In this document: positions 9,230 to 18,300 of the stretch, one piece after another
Numbering within the stretch: the first letter of the stretch is position 1
Layout: every line of letters starts with the position of its first letter
Assembly: GCF_003268275.1 (NCBI RefSeq)
Contig: NZ_QLYR01000005.1
Location: 1-64,000, forward strand
Direction of reading: 5' to 3'
DNA from: Hydrogeniiclostridium mannosilyticum
Lineage (GTDB): Bacteria > Bacillota > Clostridia > Oscillospirales > Acutalibacteraceae
Length of the DNA: 64,000 nt
Notes under the pieces: model-generated
What the model saw: the letters and a program-made list of their open reading frames with translations, nothing else
Database searches by the model: none
What the model was told of the DNA's origin: nothing
Made by a program: the position numbers and the translations under genes

Positions 9230-9637
9230 TCAAAGCTTTCTGGAGAGACGGCTGTTCTGGGCGATAAATTTTTCAAACCAGGCGCATACCCCCAGCGCCG
9301 GAATGGTTAAAAAGAACCAAAGCAGGGAATAGGGCAGGCAGACCTGACCCAAAATATTACCGGGCATAGCCGAATAATCCCATACGTTCATTTTCAAAAC
9401 GATATTCACGACAACCCCGGTTAAAAATTCGATACCGGTTATAATTCCGGATCCGGCGGCACAACGTTGTGCTAAAGAACAGTTCTGCATTTTTTTATGG
9501 CAGATTTGGTCAATCAGACAAAGGCAGACGCCGCCGGCGATAGACATGGAAATATCTGTGCGTCCCCTGCTGAGGACCTCAAGAGCTGGATAGACCGTGC
9601 CGCCGGTTAAAAATAAAACGGCGTTCTTTTTTAACAT
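9230..9637 (-). CDS. Small membrane protein of the putative ABC-transporter type IV (CmpB) family
   Basis: This 135-aa protein has four hydrophobic segments and the conserved features of the family often annotated as ABC_trans_CmpB: GG-VYPALEVLSRG near the N-terminus, a central GIITGIEFLTGVVVN segment and the VWDYSAMPGNILGQVCLPYS block. No ATPase lies nearby and the family's transport role is unproven, so the ABC transporter label should be treated with caution. ATG 9637 has GGGAGGG eight bases upstream. It is a single-gene unit ending at the terminator it shares with the beta-helix gene. Confidence 0.78.
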   Translation of the reverse strand: MLKKNAVLFLTGGTVYPALEVLSRGRTDISMSIAGGVCLCLIDQICHKKMQNCSLAQRCAAGSGIITGIEFLTGVVVNIVLKMNVWDYSAMPGNILGQVCLPYSLLWFFLTIPALGVCAWFEKFIAQNSRLSRKL

Positions 9638-9803
9638 AGCATAAACCCTCCCGTAGATGTTCGTACCATCATTGTTTACATGAATGAAACAAATATACGA
9701 AGGGTTTGCGTGTTAATTAATGGCATGCATATGGCGCGGCGGCGCCTGCTGAAAAGAACGGCCCTACAGGCTCTCCGTTTTTCTTACTCAAAATACAGAC
9801 AAT

Positions 9804-9867
9804 TTTAAAACAGCCCCACCTGTTAGCCAGTATACTGTACTGTCTAACGAGCCGGGGCTGTTTTAAA
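9804..9867 (-). terminator. Long stem-loop terminator after the lipoprotein gene
   Basis: TTTAAAACAGCCCC (9804-9817) pairs perfectly with GGGGCTGTTTTAAA (9854-9867). Inside, GTTAG (9822-9826) pairs with CTAAC (9844-9848) around a palindromic CAGTATACTG. Read on the minus strand the stem ends in TTTTAAAATT just after the lipoprotein stop, as expected of an intrinsic terminator; it could also work in the other direction. Confidence 0.75.
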
Positions 9868-9883
9868 TGGATGACCGCATTTT

Positions 9884-10732
9884 TTAAGAGGGGTCCGAGA
9901 GCACCGGGCTGGAATATTCCTCTGAGGATATCGTTGCGCCAACAGTACCAAGAGAGGAAATCTGGACAACCGTAACTTGTGTGGTGTCGGATTCCTCCTG
10001 AATTTCTCCTTTGTAATACACACGAAAAGCGTCGCCGTCCTGTAGCTCTGTAGTATCCACCGAGCATTCCCAAGAGGAGTAAGCAAAGGTAAGCTCCTGA
10101 TTTTCCTGTGTTTGTATTGTAACATAGTTGGAGCTGAAATCAAGCAGGGTGCCGTCTACATAGGTGATATCCGAAGACTCCAGCAGGGAGAAATATTGCT
10201 GGACTTGGTCATAAGTCAGCACCATGCTGTTGTATTGCTCCATCAGAACCTCGTCTGCATAAGGGCAACCGTGCGGCAGCTGCGCGCAATAGACGTAGTC
10301 CTTTTGTTCACCCAGATATTCCGGATGGGGCAAATCTTGCGTTATTTGCTCGTTCCACCAGGTCTTTGATACGCGCATCAAGATTAGAACGGGATTTTCA
10401 CGGTCGCTTCTGAAGATAAAAGATACCTTGGAATAGGCGCTTTGATCTTCTTCCATTTTGCCATGTGATACAACAATTTTATAATCGTTCGCCGTCCAGA
10501 CCTTTGGAATCTGAAAAGAAAATCCGAGTTCGGGGTTGGTATAAGTCGAATCGTTCCAGGTGTAGATGTTATTGTGCAGGGCTTTGCTGGTAATTACATT
10601 CTCTTCACTTTCAGCAGCCTTGCTGTTGTTATAAGAACCGGCAGAATCTGCCGTGCTTTGAGCCGTTCCAGAAGAACATGCCGTTGCCGTTATGAGCAGC
10701 ACGGATAAAAGGCCGATTACAACTTTTCTCAT
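9884..10732 (-). CDS. Secreted lipoprotein of unknown function, PsbP-like central region
   Basis: This is a 282-aa lipoprotein. ATG 10732 follows AAAGGAGG by seven bases; the open frame to 10786 has no ribosome site. A lipoprotein signal peptide is clear: MRKVV, a hydrophobic core (IGLLSVLLITA), then the lipobox TAC and a Ser/Gly/Asn-rich linker. The mature part has a segment with the YTNPELGFSFQIPKVW pattern seen in PsbP-like extracytoplasmic proteins, followed by a strand-rich C-terminal part (about residues 200-260) ending in a Ser-rich tail. It is probably membrane-anchored on the outer face. I do not recognise a specific role, and no partner gene is adjacent. Confidence 0.75.
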   Translation of the reverse strand: MRKVVIGLLSVLLITATACSSGTAQSTADSAGSYNNSKAAESEENVITSKALHNNIYTWNDSTYTNPELGFSFQIPKVWTANDYKIVVSHGKMEEDQSAYSKVSFIFRSDRENPVLILMRVSKTWWNEQITQDLPHPEYLGEQKDYVYCAQLPHGCPYADEVLMEQYNSMVLTYDQVQQYFSLLESSDITYVDGTLLDFSSNYVTIQTQENQELTFAYSSWECSVDTTELQDGDAFRVYYKGEIQEESDTTQVTVVQISSLGTVGATISSEEYSSPVLSDPS

Positions 10733-10834
10733 ACCAAGCCTCCTTTCGGTAAGGATCGAAGAGTTGTGCGTTTTACAATGCTTCAAAATATAATCCCTCT
10801 TGAGAACGGGGCGCTCTTGGTCTTAAAATTTACC

Positions 10835-10863
10835 GGGCTGCCGTATACTCGGTGTACGGGCCC
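10835..10863 (-). repeat. Hairpin exactly flanked by 8-bp direct repeats in the lipoprotein leader
   Basis: On the minus strand a 29-base hairpin (GGGC plus CCGTA pairing with TACGG plus GCCC, with a CA bulge) is bounded on both sides by GGTAAATT (10864-10871 and 10827-10834). It lies in the transcribed leader of the lipoprotein gene, between its promoter and start. It could be a protein-binding RNA element or a tiny insertion with target duplication; I match it to no known riboswitch. Confidence 0.6.
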
Positions 10864-10915
10864 AATTTACCTACAGAGCTCCACTTGCTTAGAATCTATA
10901 ATAATACATTATTCT

Positions 10916-10944
10916 ATCATAGAGGGTTCCTGAAAATAAGTCAA
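10916..10944 (-). promoter_or_regulatory. Sigma-A promoter of the lipoprotein gene
   Basis: On the minus strand TTGACT (10939-10944), a 17-base spacer and TATGAT (10916-10921) precede the lipoprotein start by about 180 bases, giving a long leader that contains the repeat-flanked hairpin. Confidence 0.65.
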
Positions 10945-11070
10945 CTTAAAATAGTATAAAGGTAATGAAGGTTACAAAACTGTAAAGAATAGTGCGGCAG
11001 TTTTTAAGCATTTTAGCTATTTATATGGTATGCTTTTGGTTACTTTGTTGAAGTCTAATAAACCTGAGTT

Positions 11071-11871
11071 TTAGATGATCTGAGCCCTAAAGGATTGTCT
11101 GTACTGAGACGGAGAGAGGCCGTAACGGCTCCGAAACCGTCTGGAAAAATAAAATTGGTCATAAAAACCGCAATGTTCGGCAATTTCGTGAATGCTGTCC
11201 TCCGTGCTTTGTAAGAGCGCCTGTGCGGTAGCAAGCCGGTGGTGCATTAAAAAAGTACATGGGGTCTCGCCGGTTTCTTCCCGAAACCGCCGCAGGAAAA
11301 GGCTGGGTGAAAGCCGGCAGAGTGCGGCTAAATCCTCTACGTGCAGCGGCTGGCTGTAATCCTTACGAATTTTGCGGATGGCCGGCATGATGACAGAGTC
11401 ATAGCTTTCTTTCGGCGTGGCAAGGACCAGCAGCTTTTCTGCGAGCGCATAACCGATCCGGCTGCGGCGGCAGCTGTCCAGCAGTGTTGGCTGGACTTGT
11501 GTTAAGGATAAGATTAACGGCTGAAACTGGGCGCATTGCTCCGTAGAAAGCAGCGCTGGAAAAGTATAGAGGTCATCAAGGGTGTATATTCCATTGATCC
11601 TCAAGTCAAGAAATACCCAGCACATTTTCATGGCCCCATTTTCCGGTAGGTGGTGGGTGATGTCCTGCAAAATACCAGCAGGCGCGATAAACGCACAGCC
11701 TGCCGGGACATGAAACGGCTTACCTTTTGCTAAAGATAAGGTATAGCTGCCTTCAAGGCAGTTGACGATGGAAAGATACGGCAGCGTCTTAATATGGCGC
11801 AGCCCCTCTTCCGTGCAGAATCCCCGGCTGGCTAACAGGGTTTCCAGTTGAACGTGTCTAATATCCTCCAT
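11071..11871 (-). CDS. AraC-family transcriptional regulator next to the glycyl radical enzyme genes
   Basis: This 266-aa regulator has an N-terminal cupin-like sensing domain (about residues 25-110, with AFIAPAGILQDITHHL) and a C-terminal double helix-turn-helix of the AraC type (about 165-262, with VEDLAALCRLSPSLFLRRF and IAEHCGFYDQFYFSRRF). It is transcribed divergently from the glycyl radical enzyme gene across 111 bases, the standard layout for a local regulator, so it probably controls that operon in response to the enzyme's substrate or a related compound. ATG 11871 is preceded by GGAGGGGAGC. The inducer cannot be told from sequence. Confidence 0.87.
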   Translation of the reverse strand: MEDIRHVQLETLLASRGFCTEEGLRHIKTLPYLSIVNCLEGSYTLSLAKGKPFHVPAGCAFIAPAGILQDITHHLPENGAMKMCWVFLDLRINGIYTLDDLYTFPALLSTEQCAQFQPLILSLTQVQPTLLDSCRRSRIGYALAEKLLVLATPKESYDSVIMPAIRKIRKDYSQPLHVEDLAALCRLSPSLFLRRFREETGETPCTFLMHHRLATAQALLQSTEDSIHEIAEHCGFYDQFYFSRRFRSRYGLSPSQYRQSFRAQII

Positions 11872-11890
11872 AAGCTCCCCTCCAATAAAA

Positions 11891-11919
11891 ATAATACATA
11901 ATATTTTTGCTTTTGTCCA
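11891..11919 (-). promoter_or_regulatory. Probable promoter of the AraC-family gene
   Basis: On the minus strand TGGACA (11914-11919), 17 bases and TATTAT (11891-11896) lie just upstream of the AraC-type gene. On the other strand a TATACT (11943-11948) precedes the glycyl radical enzyme gene without a good -35, as is common for activator-dependent promoters. Confidence 0.5.
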
Positions 11920-11982
11920 TGGATTTAAGCGTTGAGATTTTATATACTGAAAAAAGAATCTTTTTGATCTGGGAGTGAGCGG

Positions 11983-14142
11983 ATGGATATTATATTTCAG
12001 TCTCCTATGAAGGCGCCGGGGGAAAAAAGGCCGGTGCGGCTTTCAACATCAACCAGGAAATTTGCATTTGATGCCTTGAATGCTGTATATGGCCGGGCCC
12101 TGTATAAGAGCCCGCATGTGGATATGGACAATGTACCCGGCTTTTCAGAAATGAACAATTACCAGAAATACGATGCAATCATCCGAAAAATTGCCGCAGA
12201 AGCGCCGGTCCGTTTCTGTGAAGGCGAATTGCTTTGCGGAAGCGCAACGCTGCGCGACGCCATTAATCATGTAGTTCCCGCGGTTTTTCAGGGGAAAACA
12301 GTATTTCCCAGCATGAGCCATGTGACGCTTGGCTTTGATCGTATATTGCGGGAGGGGTTGGACTCCTATCAGCAGCGGATAGAGGAGCGTCTTGAGCGGG
12401 CTGCCAAAGAGCGGGACGCGAAAAAGCTGGATTTTTTGCACTCGCTATTAGAGGTCATCAATTCTATACACATTTGGCATGGCCGCTATATGAGCGCCTT
12501 GTCTGAAAAGCTGGCGGCCGCCCGGACCGCAGAACAGCGAACCTATTACGAGGACTTGCTCCGCAATTTGGAGCGGGTGCCGTTTCAGCCGCCTGCTTCT
12601 TTCCGAGAGGCCCTGCAGGCGCTGTGGTTCCTGTTTGCTTTTGTTCGTCTATGTGGTAATTGGCCCGGCATCGGCCGTATTGATCAGATGCTGGGGCAGT
12701 TCTTGGAAAAGGACTTGCAAACAGGTGCAATCAGTGAGGCGTTTGCCCGGGAACTGACGGCGCATTTCTTTATCAAGGGCTGTGAATGGATCACCCTCGA
12801 TTCACGTGGCAGCGGAGATGGACAGCATTATCAGAATATCGTTTTAGGCGGAGTAGATGAGAATGGCTGTCAATCAGATAACACTGTAACACGGCTGGTG
12901 CTGGAAGTGGTGGAGGAGCTGCCTATTGGTGATTTTCCAATAGCTGTGAGGATCAATGCGCATACCCCGGAGTGGCTGTATATGCAGATTGCCAAGGTTA
13001 TGCGCCACGGCAGCGGGGTAGCCGCCGTGTACAATGAAACACAGATTATTCAAAGCCTGATGGACTTCGGTTATTCACAGCAGGAGGCGCGGCGTTTTGC
13101 CAATGATGGCTGCTGGGAGATTCAGGTCCCGGGGAAGACACGTTTTGGCTACTGCCCAATGGATGCTTTTGCTGTTTTGCAAAATGATGTGCTGCATGTA
13201 AACGATGCCTGTACACCCCCGGATTATGCCGGCTTCGAAGAGGTGTATACAGCCTATCGCTCTGGACTGAGAAAGCTGCTGGAATCCTTTAAAGAAAGTG
13301 CGGACCATTATTTTGACGGTCAGCTTCCCGTTTCAGTCGTCGCGCTCATGGAGGATGGCTGTATTGAGAGCGGGCGAGATTATGTGAATGGCGGCCCGGT
13401 TTATAATGTCTTTTCGCCACATCTGGGGGGCCTGCCGGATGTTGCAAACAGCCTTTATGCAATTAAAAAGGTTGTCTTTGAGGAACGCCGGCTGTCCGTT
13501 TCCCAACTAGTAGAGCTGCTGCGCAATAATTGGGAAGGGGCGGAATCCCTGCGCCGTCATTGTGCAAATGATTTTCAGTATTATGGCAATGACAATGATG
13601 AGGTAGATGCCATTGCAACCCGCCTGTTGGACGATTATACGGCAATTATGGCGGAGGAACCACGGCGCAGCGGTGTGCTGCTCCCGCCGGGAATTAGCAC
13701 CTTTGGGCGTCAAATTGAGTGGAAGGACGTCCGCGGCGCCACAGCGCAGGGAGGGCGCCGGGGCGATATTTTATCGAGCAACCTGAGCCCTGCACCGGGA
13801 ACGGATAAAGCGGGTGCGACAGCGATTATTTTATCCCACTGCAAAGCGCATCTTGAAAATCTGACCGGTGGAACCGCGTTGGACCTAAAGCTGTACCCTG
13901 AGGCGGTGTCGGGAGCGGACGGTTTAGCGGCGGTGACGGCATTGATTCGTGGATTTGTGGAGTTAGGCGGCATCTTCTTACAGATCGATGTAATGGATAA
14001 TACGGTTCTGTTGGAAGCCCAGACACATCCGGAGCAATACCAGACGCTCTCCGTACGGATTTCCGGCTGGTCGGCGCGCTTTGTAACCTTGGATGAAGAA
14101 TGGCAGCGTATGATTATAGAACGTACGGCAGTGGGGCGGTAG
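11983..14142 (+). CDS. Glycyl radical enzyme, pyruvate formate-lyase superfamily, eliminase-like active site
   Basis: This 719-aa anaerobic radical enzyme has the full-length PFL-superfamily barrel. The glycyl radical loop is near the C-terminus: RISGWSARF with the radical Gly at 695. The thiyl-radical Cys is Cys377 in NDGCWEIQVPGK. True pyruvate formate-lyases have two adjacent Cys; this protein has Cys-x-Glu, the arrangement of dehydratases and C-N or C-S lyases (glycerol, propanediol, choline, hydroxyproline and isethionate enzymes), but with Trp where those usually have Val. It is therefore probably not a pyruvate formate-lyase; the substrate is unknown. Its activase follows one base after the stop and an AraC regulator is divergent. 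ATG 11983 follows GGGAGTGAG. Confidence 0.9.
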   Translation: MDIIFQSPMKAPGEKRPVRLSTSTRKFAFDALNAVYGRALYKSPHVDMDNVPGFSEMNNYQKYDAIIRKIAAEAPVRFCEGELLCGSATLRDAINHVVPAVFQGKTVFPSMSHVTLGFDRILREGLDSYQQRIEERLERAAKERDAKKLDFLHSLLEVINSIHIWHGRYMSALSEKLAAARTAEQRTYYEDLLRNLERVPFQPPASFREALQALWFLFAFVRLCGNWPGIGRIDQMLGQFLEKDLQTGAISEAFARELTAHFFIKGCEWITLDSRGSGDGQHYQNIVLGGVDENGCQSDNTVTRLVLEVVEELPIGDFPIAVRINAHTPEWLYMQIAKVMRHGSGVAAVYNETQIIQSLMDFGYSQQEARRFANDGCWEIQVPGKTRFGYCPMDAFAVLQNDVLHVNDACTPPDYAGFEEVYTAYRSGLRKLLESFKESADHYFDGQLPVSVVALMEDGCIESGRDYVNGGPVYNVFSPHLGGLPDVANSLYAIKKVVFEERRLSVSQLVELLRNNWEGAESLRRHCANDFQYYGNDNDEVDAIATRLLDDYTAIMAEEPRRSGVLLPPGISTFGRQIEWKDVRGATAQGGRRGDILSSNLSPAPGTDKAGATAIILSHCKAHLENLTGGTALDLKLYPEAVSGADGLAAVTALIRGFVELGGIFLQIDVMDNTVLLEAQTHPEQYQTLSVRISGWSARFVTLDEEWQRMIIERTAVGR

Positions 14143-14143
14143 T

Positions 14144-15028
14144 ATGGTGTCGGGAATGGTGACGAATATCCAGCGCTTTTCCGTACACGATGGCCCTGGT
14201 GTGCGGACGGTTGTTTTCTTAAAGGGATGCCCGCTGGATTGCCGCTGGTGTCATAACCCAGAGACTAAGGACAGCCGGGCGCAGCCGATGCTCACCCCGC
14301 TGCTTTGTACTGGATGTGGTGCTTGCCGGCAGGTGTGCCCGGCTGGTTGTCACGTTCTGCAGGATGGCAGCCACTGTTTTAATGCTCAGGATTGCCGCCG
14401 CTGCATGGCCTGCGTAGAGGCTTGCACCTATGGAGCGCTGGAGGTCTGCGGCAGCATGATGACGGTAGATGAGGCTTTAGCAGTAGTTTTGCGGGATGTG
14501 AGCTTTTATGGAAGCCAGGGCGGCCTGACAATCTCAGGCGGGGAACCGATGGCGCAACCGGATTTTACCCTGGAACTGTTGCGTAAGGCCAGTGAGAGCG
14601 GCCTTACCACCTGTGTAGAGACCTGTGGCTATTTTCCTTCCCTTTTTTTGCCGGAGCTTTGTAAGTGGAGCGATTGGTTGCTGTGGGATGTCAAGGACAC
14701 GGATGATGCCCGCCATAAAAAAAATACCGGCCGCTCCAACCGGCTTATCCTTGAAAACCTGCACAAGGCCGCCCAGTTGCTTCCTGGTAAAATTGTGATC
14801 CGCGGAATCCTGGTGAAAGGCATACAGGATAACCGGCAGCACGTTGCCCGGCTGTATCAGCTGGCCCGAGAAATCAATGCGGCGGGCGTGGATTTATTGC
14901 CGTTTCATCCATTCGGAAATTCGAAGCGTACGGCCGTCGGTATGCTTAGCCATGCGGAGATGGGCAAGGCGTATATTCCGGATGCAGATTGGGTAGAGCG
15001 CTTAAAGGGATTGGCTTACAATGAATGA
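14144..15028 (+). CDS. Glycyl radical enzyme activating enzyme (radical SAM)
   Basis: This 294-aa radical SAM activase installs the glycyl radical on the upstream enzyme. The SAM cluster motif is C29-x3-C33-x2-C36 (GCPLDCRWC). A ferredoxin-like insert with two Cys-rich motifs follows (CTGCGACRQVCPAGC and CRRCMACVEAC), as in activases of the glycerol dehydratase/choline lyase type; the short PFL activase lacks this insert. The SAM-binding TISGGEPMAQ segment is present near residue 130. ATG 14144 comes one base after the previous stop; ATG 14156 is an alternative. The pairing with an immediately adjacent Cys-x-Glu glycyl radical enzyme fits the family assignment. Confidence 0.93.
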   Translation: MVSGMVTNIQRFSVHDGPGVRTVVFLKGCPLDCRWCHNPETKDSRAQPMLTPLLCTGCGACRQVCPAGCHVLQDGSHCFNAQDCRRCMACVEACTYGALEVCGSMMTVDEALAVVLRDVSFYGSQGGLTISGGEPMAQPDFTLELLRKASESGLTTCVETCGYFPSLFLPELCKWSDWLLWDVKDTDDARHKKNTGRSNRLILENLHKAAQLLPGKIVIRGILVKGIQDNRQHVARLYQLAREINAAGVDLLPFHPFGNSKRTAVGMLSHAEMGKAYIPDADWVERLKGLAYNE

Positions 15029-15329
15029 TGGTAAATGTGTATCGGTTCTATCTACTGATAAGCGCGGCAATATATTTGTAAATAGGAGTATTGATGGCGA
15101 GTCAAGTGCCTGTCTTTCCGGAAAGCCATATCCTTTCATAAACCATCCGCTTTATTGTTCATCATATTTCTTTTGTTCCGGCCTGTAATTCCGCATATCC
15201 AGTAAAATTGGTGGAAATAAGCGTCCCATCCTTCAAAGAGATATTTGAAGGATGGGCTTGTTTATGGTATGATAAGAGCAAACGTTGACGAAATCAGCCA
15301 CAAATTAGAAGGTTAAACGAGGTGACAGA
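15029..15329. other. Spacer between the activase and the EndoQ-helicase gene
   Basis: This 301-base gap has no gene I can support. It holds the stem-loop at 15225-15256 and the GAGGTGA ribosome binding site of the next gene. I do not see a convincing sigma-A promoter for the fusion gene. Confidence 0.5.
15225..15256 (+). terminator. Probable terminator of the glycyl radical enzyme operon
   Basis: CCCATCCTTCAAA (15225-15237) pairs perfectly with TTTGAAGGATGGG (15244-15256) around a six-base loop and is followed by CTTGTTTAT. The T-run is short, so efficiency is uncertain. Confidence 0.65.
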
Positions 15330-18300
15330 ATGTATTTTGCCGACTTACACATCCATTCGAAATACTCCAGGGCGACAAGCCGGGAATGTGTGCCGGAATA
15401 CTTGGATTTATGGGCAAGGAAGAAAGGCCTGGCAGTTATTGGAACGGGTGATTTCACCCATCCGCAATGGCGCAGGGAGCTTCTTGAAAAGCTGGAGCCG
15501 GCAGAGGAAGGGCTTTATCGCTTGAAGAAGGAACACAGCCTGCCGTGTAATATGGCCGGTGAACAGGATAGCCCTCGTTTTTTAGTTTCGGGTGAGATTA
15601 GCAGCATTTATAAAAAGAATGGAAAAGTACACAACCTGATTTTACTGCCGGATTTAATGGCGGCAGAAAAACTCGCACATAGGTTGGAAATGCTGGGGAA
15701 TGTTCATTCGGACGGGCGGCCGATTCTGGGATTAGACAGCCGTGATCTGCTGGAGCTTATGCTGGAGGTCTGCCCGACGGGGATTTTTATTCCCGCACAT
15801 ATTTGGACGCCGCATTTTTCGTTATTCGGCGCCTATTCTGGTTTTGATACAATAGAAGAATGCTTTGAAGATTTAACCCCTCATATCCATGCACTGGAAA
15901 CCGGTCTTTCATCAGATCCGCCCATGAATTGGCAGCTTTCAGCGCTGGACGGATATCGACTGGTCTCCAATTCGGATGCGCATTCTCCTGCAAAGCTAGC
16001 GCGCGAGGCAAATGCCTTAGAGACAGAGCGCACTTATCCTGCAATCGCGAGAGCGCTGAAGGAAGGGGATGGCTTTTGCGGCACGCTAGAATTTTTCCCC
16101 GAGGAGGGAAAATACCATTATGATGGGCACCGCAACTGCGGCGTGTGCCTGAAGCCTGGAGATACTGTCAAGGCACAGGGAATATGCCCGGTTTGTGGCA
16201 AAAGAATTACGGTGGGCGTTTTGCACCGGGTAGAGGAGCTGGCAGACCGTGCGGAGGGTTATCGTCCGTCTGATGCCCCGGCGTTCCGGCGGGTTGCGCC
16301 TCTTCCAGAGGTAATCGCGGCGTCTACCGGTATTGCGCCGGGGGGTGTAAAAGCAGCACGGCAAAGTGACGAGCTGCTTGCTAAAATAGGCTCGGAGCTT
16401 TATATTTTATTGGAGGCTCCGCTGACTGAGCTGGAACAAAAGGCGGGCCCTTGTATTGCTGAGGGTATTCGCAGGCTTCGGGTAGGAGAGGTACACCTTT
16501 CTCCTGGATTCGACGGAGAATATGGAAAGGTCGGCCTTTTGACAGCGGAGGAAATCGAGCGTTTTTCCGGGCAAATAGAATTTCAAGGGATGGGCAGACA
16601 ATCCGGCATGGAAACGGGTAGGCCTGTACCGGCGCCTGATCGGGTGGAAGCATTACCCAGACTGGCGGGCAGGCGGCCAAAGACGACGGCGCATAGGGAA
16701 CAGCTGAACCTCCAGCAGCTGGCGGCTGTACAGTCCAGGGCTGCGGAGATCGTAGTGACGGCTGGACCGGGGACTGGAAAGACAAGGACTTTGGTCCGGC
16801 GTATCTGCTACCTAATCGAAAAGGGAGTACGGGCAGAAGAGATTACGGCGGTAACGTTTACAAATCAGGCGGCTAAGGAGATGCAGCTGCGCCTGGAAAA
16901 GGAGCCGGAGACCCGTAAAATGGCAAGGGCGGTTACGATTGGTACCTTTCATAATCTCTGTTTACAGCTGTTAGAGCATATGGGAAAAAATTTTTCTGTT
17001 ATAGGCGAGGACGAGGCAGCGGTCATAGCTGAGGAGGTAATCGGCCGCTTTGCCCTTAAAATGAGCGTCAAAGCTTTTTTGCAGCGGCTCTCCAAAAGAA
17101 AAAACCAGTTGGATATTAAAATGGATGCCGCATTGGAAGAGGCGTTTCAGTCCTATCAGGACACGCTGGCGCGTTATGAGGTATTGGATTACGACGATTT
17201 ATTGTTAAATGTTCTTGAGGCTATGGAAAAGGGGCATCTGAAAACAGAGGAGCTCAAGCAATTTACTTATTTATTGGTAGATGAATTTCAGGACATCAAT
17301 CCGGTACAGTATCAGCTTATTAAAAAATGGCATGAGGCTGGCGCTAACCTTTTTGTAATTGGTGACCCCGACCAGGCAATTTATGGTTTCCGCGGAGCGG
17401 ATTCGGCCTGCTTTCAAACGTTGAAGGTGGATTTTCCGAAAATTGAAGAGATTCAACTTCTTCAAAATTACCGTTCTACACCAGAAATTATCGGATGTGC
17501 AGGCTCTTTTATTCAACGCCATAGGGAGGCTCCGTTCCTTTTAAGAGCAGAACGCCGGGACGGCGCCCCTGTTCGGCTTGTCTCAGCAGAGACAAGCCTT
17601 TCCAGCGCAATTTTTGTGGCCAAGGAAATTGCGGGGATGGTAGGCGGTATGGATATGCTGGAGGCGCACGCGAGCAAGAAAAGGAGAGGGGAACGAAGCT
17701 TTTCCGATATTGCTGTCTTATACCGCACAAATCAACAGGCGGCGCTTTTAGAGGAATGCCTGCAAAAGGAGGATATTCCTTATTTGGTCAGAGGGCGGGA
17801 CGATTTTCTTTCAGATCCCGCTGTCCGCCGTGTAATCGCCTTTTTCCGTTTTTTATGTAATCCGGCCGATAGATTGGCCTTGCGTATGACGCTGGAGTAC
17901 GAAGAGATCCCAGAGCGAGAGCGAGAATGGCTTCTGGAGCAATATTTAAACGTAAAAACACCCTCGGTAGCCGCCTATTTACAGCTGAAAAAGACTTCTG
18001 AAAAAGCGCGCGGCCTGGACGGCGGTCTGGAGGCATTTCGTCTGCGCTTAAAGAAGGATAGGGCGGAAACATTGGTAAAGGAAAGGACGGAAGAATTTTT
18101 AGGCATGAAGTGGCGCGAGCAGCTGATCGGTATGGCGGAGCTGTATAAAACGATGCCGGAGTTTATTCAAAATATCACTTTTGGAGAAGAGGGGGACCTT
18201 ATGCGCGGTGGCCGCAGCTATTCGCCGGATGCGGTTTCACTGATGACGTTGCATGCGGCGAAGGGGTTGGAGTTCCCGGTAGTCATTTTGTATGGCGTCG

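Noticed and set aside
12464-14026. Several minus-strand frames within the glycyl radical enzyme gene
   Set aside because: They are shadows of a gene with intact catalytic motifs from end to end.
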